A stretch of DNA of 64,000 nucleotides. It comes from Paragordius varius. Taxonomy: Eukaryota; Nematomorpha. A program made the translations under genes and the position numbers. A model generated the notes under the pieces. It was given only the letters and a program-made list of their open reading frames with translations, did no database searches and was not told the origin of the DNA. Shown one piece after another: positions 56,882-64,000 of this stretch (positions within the stretch are counted from its first letter, which is position 1; each line of letters begins with the position of its first letter). The DNA lies in the NCBI GenBank assembly GCA_964247055.1, contig OZ176050.1:8494001-8558000 (forward strand). The letters run 5' to 3'.

Positions 56882-58022
56882 AACCGAGCTCCAATTTAAA
56901 ACTACCCCAAACTCAAAAAGGTGCAATAGGTGATAATTATCAACAGCTTATGGAAACGCCTGATAATAAATTGCAATTCAGGACGACTAATTATTTTGAA
57001 AGAACCTTACAAAGTAATAAAATTGGTAAAAATTGTTTTATTGGATTATGATTCTGATTCTAAAAAATAATATTTTTGCAATATTAAACAGCCAACACCC
57101 CTCTTAAAATTAAATTTTTATACTCTCTTTTGGTAATTTTTGGATCTTAATATTAAATTCCATGCAATTTATTTAATTTGTAACTAAAAATTATGACCAT
57201 ATTTTGAAAATATAAACATTACCACTCGTTTATAAATGCATTTTATTTGAAAATATGAGGGGTCTACTGTATGTTAATTAATATTTTAAAAATATATTTA
57301 GATAATGTTGGTCCAATACAATCTTTGACACAATTACATGGTAATATGATTTATTTTTTATCATTTATCTCATTTTTTATATTATGAAAAATTCAAATAT
57401 TTTTTAAAAACAAAATAAATTATATGTTGTTTAGAAAACACCCCACCTCAAACACCTGCTCGTCAAATCTGTAGTGATGGAACTTTGTATCATAAAAAAA
57501 TTCAAACTATGCAAAATAAGGTATAAATATATATTTTTAATATATTGCAGATGAATTCTTTAGAAGACCAGCTAAGTTTTGAAAGAAAACGGAACCAAAT
57601 TAGAGAAAAAGTTTTTCGGTAAATATTTTTTGTTTTTTATTAATAGAAGGGATAATCTGAATATTAACAAAATATTTCTTAAATTTATTAATTTAACCAT
57701 TAACAATTTATTTTATTATAGGACAAGCATTAAATGGAATCGACATAATTTGGATAACTTTGAAAAAGTAAATTATTTTTTATTATTTTTATTTAATTTT
57801 TTGCGTTTTTCTTTAATTTTCAATAATAATATATTATATCTAAAATCAAATTTTTTAATCATTTTGTTTGTTATTTATTTTTAGATAACTCCCAAAAAAT
57901 ATAGAATATCAGAGTCGAACGAAAATTTTATTGAAAAAACATCTGATCGCGTTAATTATAATCCCACAGATAAAAATTTAAGAAAACGTACAAGTACATC
58001 TTTAAGTCATCTGATTGAATAG
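56882..58022 (+). CDS. Unassigned multi-exon gene, 5' end not identified
   Basis: Six exons: 56882-57025, 57302-57340, 57435-57520, 57551-57618, 57722-57767 and 57885-58022. Every junction has GT...AG and matching phase (1, 1, 0, 2, 0), which makes a real gene likely. Introns are 276, 94, 30, 103 and 117 nt. About 172 residues are visible. The protein is hydrophilic with several possible proline-directed phosphorylation sites (NTPPQTPAR, ITPKKY), a short coiled-coil-like segment (SLEDQLSFERKRNQIREKVF) and a basic C-terminus (NLRKRTSTSLSHLIE). I do not recognise the family. The first visible exon needs an upstream exon or a start that I could not place. Confidence 0.6.
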
Positions 58023-58060
58023 TTTTACAATATGGATATTTTTATTTATTTGTTATATAA

Positions 58061-58066
58061 AATAAA
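58061..58066 (+). promoter_or_regulatory. Poly(A) signal of the unassigned gene
   Basis: AATAAA about 40 nt after the stop codon, overlapping a second AATAAA. Confidence 0.55.
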
Positions 58067-58071
58067 ATAAA

Positions 58072-60377
58072 TTTATTTTTATATAAATATAATATGTGAA
58101 CTATGGCATGAATGTTCTAAAAGGCATTATCATCCTCGAACTAGGTAAATATCTGGTAAAATATTTTATGACCGTTATCATCATATACTAAACGAGTATA
58201 AAAAATGTAGCTTTTAAAAAGATAAAAATACATTTTAGCAAAACAATTTTTTAGGAAGTCTGATAAAATTCAAGGCTGGCCTTTATGGAGTTCATAATCT
58301 TTTGTCTTAAAATTATTTAAGGTTTCTGTCGATTGCCTTTTTTTACTATTAGAAACATTAAATATTTTTAATTAATGTATTACATTAGATTAAATAGGAA
58401 TGAATTCTATTCTATATCTTCCGTTTTAATAATATCATATAACACTAGGTGAACGATAAAATTAGAGATAATTTATGAATGAAATTTTATAATAAGCATT
58501 TTTAACGAATTAAACTCTCCGAATTCGATTGGTCTTTTGTTATAAAGTCGTTATTGACCAAAAACGCTCTGTAAATATTTCCAAAATAAAAACTCGCCAT
58601 TTGCCCCAACATTGTCTACTTATGGAGAAATAAATTGTTTCAAACTAAAAGTCTTAATGTATGTTGGCTTTGATCATAATATATTTGTACTGGCTTCCAA
58701 AAATCCAGCTTTAAGAAATTTTCATACGCTCCTGTCTATAAATAAATGCTACTGCCGCTATTGCGTAATATAAATTATAAATATATGCTAAATTTTGCGA
58801 TTAAAAAACGCATAAATAGCATATTAAAAATTTGGCAAATAAAATGGTATTTATGGTATATTTCATAGTTTTGGAAATTAACTTCTGGACATAAAAAACC
58901 TTTAATTTTGATAGCGCTGATATATGGAACATAAAATAAGCTTAAACTAAAAATGTTTGATATCGACGGCAAAAAATTTGCACATTACTAATAAATATGA
59001 ATTCTATTTAATCTTACTGAAATTGCTATCCAGAAGTAAAAAATTATTCCAAATTAACAAACTGGCAATAATTGGCTCAAGAAAAAAAAATTTTGTTCGT
59101 AATTTTTATAGTTATGTTATTATAAAAATAAAATTTTTAATCGGGCAGGTTTTTCGGAATTCTAGAAAAGCAATGATGCTCGTGAAAATAAACAGACGCA
59201 AAAAGCTCAGACATAATCGATAAAGTCCGATTTATTTCTCCAAACACTAATAGAAATTACTGAAAATAAATAAGAATAAAGGAAACTTCCATAACTTAGA
59301 ATGCGCCCTGGTTATTTTTTTGGTCAACAATGCCGCCCGCTAAATTAATTATCAGGATTCTTACGCTGCGTTTGTTCTTGGGTTTGACGAGTCAATTAGG
59401 AACAATATGTACACCTATAGTCTAATTGCTCCATATAGCGATGTTAACTAAAAGTTTTTGGGTGAGAGCTAAAAGCTTTAGTATACCGATAAAATATTTT
59501 ACAAATTATTTTAACAGCAAAACCAAATTTAGATTTTTATTTTCCGATGCGGGCTTTAAAATTTCTAAGAGACTCTCAGAAACAAGCGAGTTTTTTTAAT
59601 TAACACAAAAAGCCAAGATTTTGCGATACATATTTTTAATATATAGCTTATGACATGAAAAAAATTATTTTGGAAAATAGGCATACTTTGTTAAAAAATA
59701 ATTTTGGGAAAAATATTGTTGACGGTATTTAGCACGGTAAAAACAATAGAATAATCTTTAATAATTTATGACTTTTTATTTTTTGCCAGTGATGACATAA
59801 TAGAGTAATTTGATATCCCTGAGCTGATCTTTTAAATAAACTACAATTTTGAAATTATTTTAGTTAAAATTTAATTATCAAACATTTCTTTCTTTTAATA
59901 AACGTATTTTTCCAGTTGTCAAACTTCTGGAGTCTAAAATCAGCTGCCAAAACACATTTAACTGAACAGATTTGAAATAATAATCAAGTGCTGATAAAAA
60001 ATAGTCTGAAAGCTTTTTTTAAACATTTTCTAACCATAATATACAATTATTTGCGTGTTTCATTAGCGATTTCCATTCATAAAAATGCCGGCATATTTTG
60101 ATGAGGATTATTTACAATTTATTTTTTTATATTTTGTATTATGGTACATTGATGCCTTATATAGGTGGGGTCACGTATTAACCCCTGATCTAGTGTATAA
60201 TCATAAATTTCTTTATGGCGTAACGTCGGCATTTTTCCTTTGAAAACCCAGCCCTAGAGGGTCCAAAAATTTGAGATTTTCGAAACCAACTTTTAAAAAT
60301 CAATATTTAACACTTCATTCTTTTTGAGTAATCTTATATTTCAGAGCGATTTGAATTTTAAATATCTTAAAAACTAA
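58072..60377. other. Intergenic stretch with old repeats
   Basis: No gene recognised. The frame at 58957-59223 is AT-biased without domain features. 59,840-60,100 shares words with the dispersed repeat at 35.8-36.4 kb. 60,220-60,370 holds nothing that I can assign. Confidence 0.4.
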
Positions 60378-61486
60378 CACTTGAATACAACACATTCATT
60401 TCAGTCCTTCAATTTGATAGCTCCCCAGGGTTGTTTAAAATTAAATATTTCAAAAAATATGGAATAAATTCCCTTGGCAGTTTGCAGTTCTATAGCATTT
60501 ATAAACCTATATATAAAAAAATTCATTCAAAATACTTGATATTACTTATTCAGAGGTAAAACCGAAAGGTAAAAATTTAGTGAACGTGACATGTGTACAA
60601 TGGTAAAACTAGAAAATAATATAAAATAAACCGCTTATTCTATTTCTATCAAGATGTAATTACTAAAAAATTAGCCTTAATTTAGCCCTTAACACTTCGA
60701 TTCAAATTGGGGTATCTAAATACCCCAGACTAAATTTGAGTTAGGATTTTCAAAAAACTACTGAAGGAAACGGTCCCATTTTAAATTTATGCATCAATCC
60801 TAATAAAAATTATATAAATATGCCAAAATATCTAAATTAAATTTTGTTTTGAAAAAAAACTTCCATGTCAAACTACTTCGACGCCATTTATTTTATTACA
60901 TTTTTGCAAAATATCGTCTTCATTTAATTTTAAGGGTAAAATTAAAGTTAATTTTTCAATTAAATTACATCTAACATTGATAGAAATAGAAAAAGCTGTT
61001 TATTTTGTATTATTATTCAATTTTATTATTGCACGCATGTTACGTTGACTAAATTTTTACCTTTCGGTTTTAGCTTAAAATAGGTAATATCAAGTATTTT
61101 TGAATAAAAATTTTTATATATTTCGGTTTATTAATGTTAAGATTTTGCCATGGTTCCGATTTTTATATTTTTTAAAGAATTTAATTTAAACTAGCCTGGG
61201 GTATTTAACTACCCCAATTTGAATCGAAGGACTAAAATGAATGTGTTATATCCAAGTGTTACATTTAAATGTGGACGATATTTTTCAAAAATGCTGTTAA
61301 AATAAAAATGGCGTCCAAGTAGTTTGATACGATACTTTTTTCCAAAACTAAATTAATTTAGAGATTTTGGTATTTATATAATTTTTATTATAATAGAAGC
61401 ATAAATTTAAATTAAAACCGCTTTCGGTAGTTTTTTAAAAAGAACTTTAACATTATCTTGGGTATTAGACCCAATTTGAATGTGTT
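60378..61486. mobile_element. Family Y MITE interrupted by another family Y MITE
   Basis: The left part (from CACTTGAATACAACACATTC) runs to about 60,688. The right part (about 61,262-61,486, with TGGCGTCCAAGTAGTTTGA) ends in a GTG/TTAA terminus. Together they are colinear with the copy at 47691-48273. The inner copy 60693-61258 sits between them at a TTAA. Confidence 0.65.
60693..61258. mobile_element. TTAA-flanked MITE (family Y), inner copy
   Basis: Left CACTTCGATTCAAATTGGGG preceded by TTAA (60689-60692). Right inverted CACTTGGATATAACACATTC followed by TTAC, a one-base change of TTAA. 566 bp, closely similar to 51058-51637. Confidence 0.75.
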
Positions 61487-61496
61487 AATGTATTAA

Positions 61497-61993
61497 CACT
61501 TTGATTCGAATTGGGATATCTAAATACCCCAGACTAAATGTAAGTTAGCATTTTTAAAAATTACTAAAGGAAACGGTCAATTTAAATTTATGATTTGTAT
61601 AAATATGCCAAAATATCTTAATAAAATTTTGTTTTAAAAAAAAGTTCCATATGAAACTACTTCTATACCATTCTTATTTTACAAAATTTTTGCGAAATAT
61701 CGTCTTCATTTAATTTAAAGGGTAAAATTAAAGTATTTTTTTATTTAAATTACATCTAACATTGATCAAAATAGAAAAAGCGGTTTATTCTGTATTATTT
61801 TTCAATTTTACCATTGCACACATGTCACGTTGTCCAATTTTCGGTTTTAGTTTAAAATAAGTAATATCAAGTATTTTTAAATAAATTTTTTTATATATTT
61901 CGGTTATCAATCTTATATAAGTGCAAAATATTCCCATGGTTTCGATTCCTTCCATATTTTGTAAAGTATTAAGGAATATGTTGCATCTATGTG
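61497..61993. mobile_element. TTAA-flanked MITE (family Y), adjacent copy
   Basis: Left CACTTTGATTCGAATTGGG after TTAA (61493-61496). Right end ATGTTGCATCTATGTG before TTAA (61994-61997). The right inverted repeat is shortened by an internal deletion. Confidence 0.65.
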
Positions 61994-61997
61994 TTAA

Positions 61998-62447
61998 GCC
62001 GAAATTAAAAATATGCCTTTTTACTCTTTTAGGCGGATTATATTTCTTGAAAAAAATAAAAATTTAAAAACTCATCACAAACTTTTTTGCCGCCGTTTTG
62101 TTTTTTAATGTTTATATGATATACTTTATTAATTTTTTTTAGAATTTAGTGTTAATTCATTTTTTGATATGGAATTAGCACAAACATATCCTAGATGACT
62201 CCTAAAGTGCAACAAATGTACTATGAGAATCCTTACATTTTACTATCAAAGTATATATACTTAATCAGAACATTTTTATTACACCCGATCAGCACGCTGT
62301 TATATTGGCCATATTTCAATTATTGTTTACTACTTTATCTGATATATTGTTCCATATATTCAGTTGTTTTTAGAGAATTTTTTATATAAATTGCATCGAA
62401 ATGCATGTCAAAATACTAACAGACGTTTTTGCTTATGCGTAACTATT
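61998..62447. other. Region upstream of NOSIP
   Basis: AT-rich. AAAACTCATCACAAACTTTT near 62,067 resembles the dispersed repeats at 24.3 and 36.06 kb. It should contain the NOSIP promoter, but nothing distinctive is visible. Confidence 0.35.
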
Positions 62448-63513
62448 ATGACACGGCACTCTAAAAATTGTACGTCAAACCCCGTTTACACCTATCACGA
62501 GGCTAAAAAAGATTCTAAAGTCGGAAAATATGGGTCGTTAAATATAAGATATGGAAAAGATGGTATTAAAGATTTTGACTGCTGCTCTATTTCTTTACAG
62601 CCTTGTAAAGATCCTGTTATAACCCCACAAGGATATTTATATGATAAGGCCGTCATACTCGGTAATAAGTTTTTTTATAATTCAGAATATATATTAACAA
62701 AGAAAAAGGAATTAAAGACTAAATTAGATGAATATGAAAAAAATTTAGAAATATGCCTTACAAACAATGACGAATCCTTGAACAATAAAAGGAAAAAATT
62801 TATCGAAAGAGTATTTATAATTTTAATTTTAGGAAAGCGATATCGCAACAGAACGGGAAAATATAATAAGTGATACTAAGGAAATAAAACCGTTATCATC
62901 GCAACATGTTAAAAAGGTAAGCATAGAAAATTTTACTACGACTGGTTCTGTTATCAACAATGAAAACGATGATAAAATTAATTTGCCTAGTTTTTGGATT
63001 CCCACATTAACACCCGATGCCTCAAAAAACGATGAAATTAGTATGTTTTGTATCAAAGCACCTATATTTATATAAGAAAAATAATATATATACGGGTTTT
63101 AAAATGGCTAGAGCCCAGATCATTCTTTAAATTAGAGGTACTCATGAACATAAAGAGCCGAAAAAATATTTATCATGTCTCTCACCATAAATACTGGTAA
63201 AAATTTCGTGGCTGCTTGATATATTTGCAGATATTTGTACTTATACGCAAAATTAGTATATCAAAAAATTTGATCGCGGTTTGAGTACCACCGCTTTAAG
63301 TGTTTTAATCCAAATACTAAAAAATATTTTTTTGTTGAACTGCAGATATTGGTATGAAACGAAAAATTATGGAAAACACCAAAGCACCGTCAATGCAAGT
63401 TTTGTGTCCATTTTCTGGTCGACCGCTTAAATTGAAAGATTTGATTCCCGTCAAATTTAAAAAGATTGCTAAAGACGGTTCTCTACCAAGCGGAACTGAA
63501 TCAAGTTATAAAG
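62448..63513 (+). CDS. NOSIP: NOSIP-like U-box E3 ligase, 3'-partial
   Basis: Homologue of nitric oxide synthase-interacting protein, a nuclear U-box ubiquitin ligase also found with the spliceosome. Exons: 62448-62661, 62686-62810, 62833-63040 and 63346-63513, with phases 1, 0, 1 and 1. The start MTRHSKNCTSNPVYTYHEAK matches the family N-terminus. The split U-box follows (DFDCCSISLQPCKDPVITPQ, GYLYDKAVILEYILTKKKE), then FIERESDI, LPSFWIPTLTPDA and CPFSGRPLKLKDLIPVKF. Splicing out the 24-nt and 22-nt introns restores ILEYIL and FIERES exactly as in animal NOSIP. Intron 3 is 305 nt. The C-terminal part (family block around RYVCAVTRD) lies beyond the right edge. The assigned ATG lies in a longer open frame, but homology begins here. 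Confidence 0.92.
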
Positions 63514-64000
63514 GTAATTTTTATTTTTTTTACTAATAATTAATCATTCATCGCGAATTTACTGTGGATGAATTATTTATATAATACATTTTTTATGTTA
63601 CCAATTTTGCAGCCAATCTATATCCATTACTATAAATATATTATTTGTTTATGCTCTTTTTACCTAATCGCTATTTCATCAATTAATTAGATTTTAGTAG
63701 TTGATGCTGAAACTTTAATGCTGCATGTAAAATTGTGCTGTTAATTTTTTTTAAATATCCTATATACCAAGTTTGTTCCAAAATCGGGGGGTATAAAGAA
63801 TTACCTGAATTAATGTATACATATGATAGGAAAATGAGTTATGATTATCATGGTGCTTTGTTTGGCTCTTACGAGTGATATAAGAAAGTTATTTACTGTG
63901 GTAAGTGTGCCACATCAGAAAATGACAAATGCGCATATTTTTTTAATATTTTTTTTGGTAAAAGCTAAATGCTTCATTCCAAAAAATATTACTCAATATA
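63514..64000 (+). other. Start of NOSIP intron 4, with shared repeat
   Basis: The donor GTAATT follows ...SSYKG. 63,845-63,990 (GAGTGATATAAGAAAGTTAT, CACATCAGAAAATGACAAAT, TTTGGTAAAAGCTAAA) matches 46,280-46,430, so a dispersed repeat runs off the right edge. Confidence 0.5.

Noticed and set aside
57579-57884. 101-codon open frame overlapping exons 4-6 of the unassigned gene
   Set aside because: It reads through introns in a different frame. The phase-consistent exon series is better supported.
1-64000. tRNA, rRNA and other structured RNA genes
   Set aside because: I looked for B-box-like GGTTCGAATCC and ribosomal motifs. GGTTC-containing words at 10.6-12.2 and 26.6-27.3 kb belong to hAT-type MITE ends, and nothing forms a convincing cloverleaf.

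Overview
This window is AT-rich animal nuclear DNA. It carries six spliced or single-exon host genes, and most of the rest is transposon-derived. The genes are clearly metazoan: an Sp5-type zinc-finger factor, a GT43 glucuronyltransferase, proteasome Rpn10/PSMD4, a CLCC1-type ER membrane protein, NOSIP, and one unassigned multi-exon gene. Splice sites reconstructed from reading-frame phase and protein homology show two intron classes. One is ultra-short (22-30 nt, GT...AG); the other is about 80 nt up to 11.6 kb and often filled with mobile elements. Among animals, ultra-short introns are best known from dicyemid and orthonectid mesozoans, so a mesozoan-like parasite is my best guess. That is an inference, not a demonstration.

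Layout. 1-12.8 kb: GT43 gene on the minus strand (3' end off the left edge). Its 11.6-kb intron holds hAT, Tc1-like and foldback elements nested in one another. 13.1-14.2 kb: a CACTA-like non-autonomous element. 15.5-23.4 kb: complete 12-exon Rpn10/PSMD4, minus strand, with a Penelope-like retroelement and a foldback element in its introns. 23.4-28.0 kb: degenerate repeats and a hAT-type MITE. 28.1-30.5 kb: Sp5-like factor, minus strand. 30.5-52.6 kb: no recognisable host gene; hAT, TA-flanked, TTAA-flanked and CACTA-like elements, a higher-order repeat family (family X), and a recent tandem triplication at 48.5-50.0 kb. 52.6-54.8 kb: CLCC1-like gene, plus strand. 56.9-58.0 kb: unassigned gene, plus strand. 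60.4-62.0 kb: self-nested TTAA MITEs. 62.4 kb to the right edge: NOSIP, plus strand, 3' end missing.

The host genes are unrelated housekeeping or developmental genes and do not form a pathway. The most unusual signal is a group of four TA-flanked elements (about 765-6481, 8765-10115, 37870-38199, 54931-55590). Three share recognisable TACCATTT-like ends, and all four have inverted terminal arrays of about 21-bp tandem units, but each uses a different unit sequence. The second strong signal is the set of at least nine 22-30 nt introns whose removal restores conserved protein sequence.
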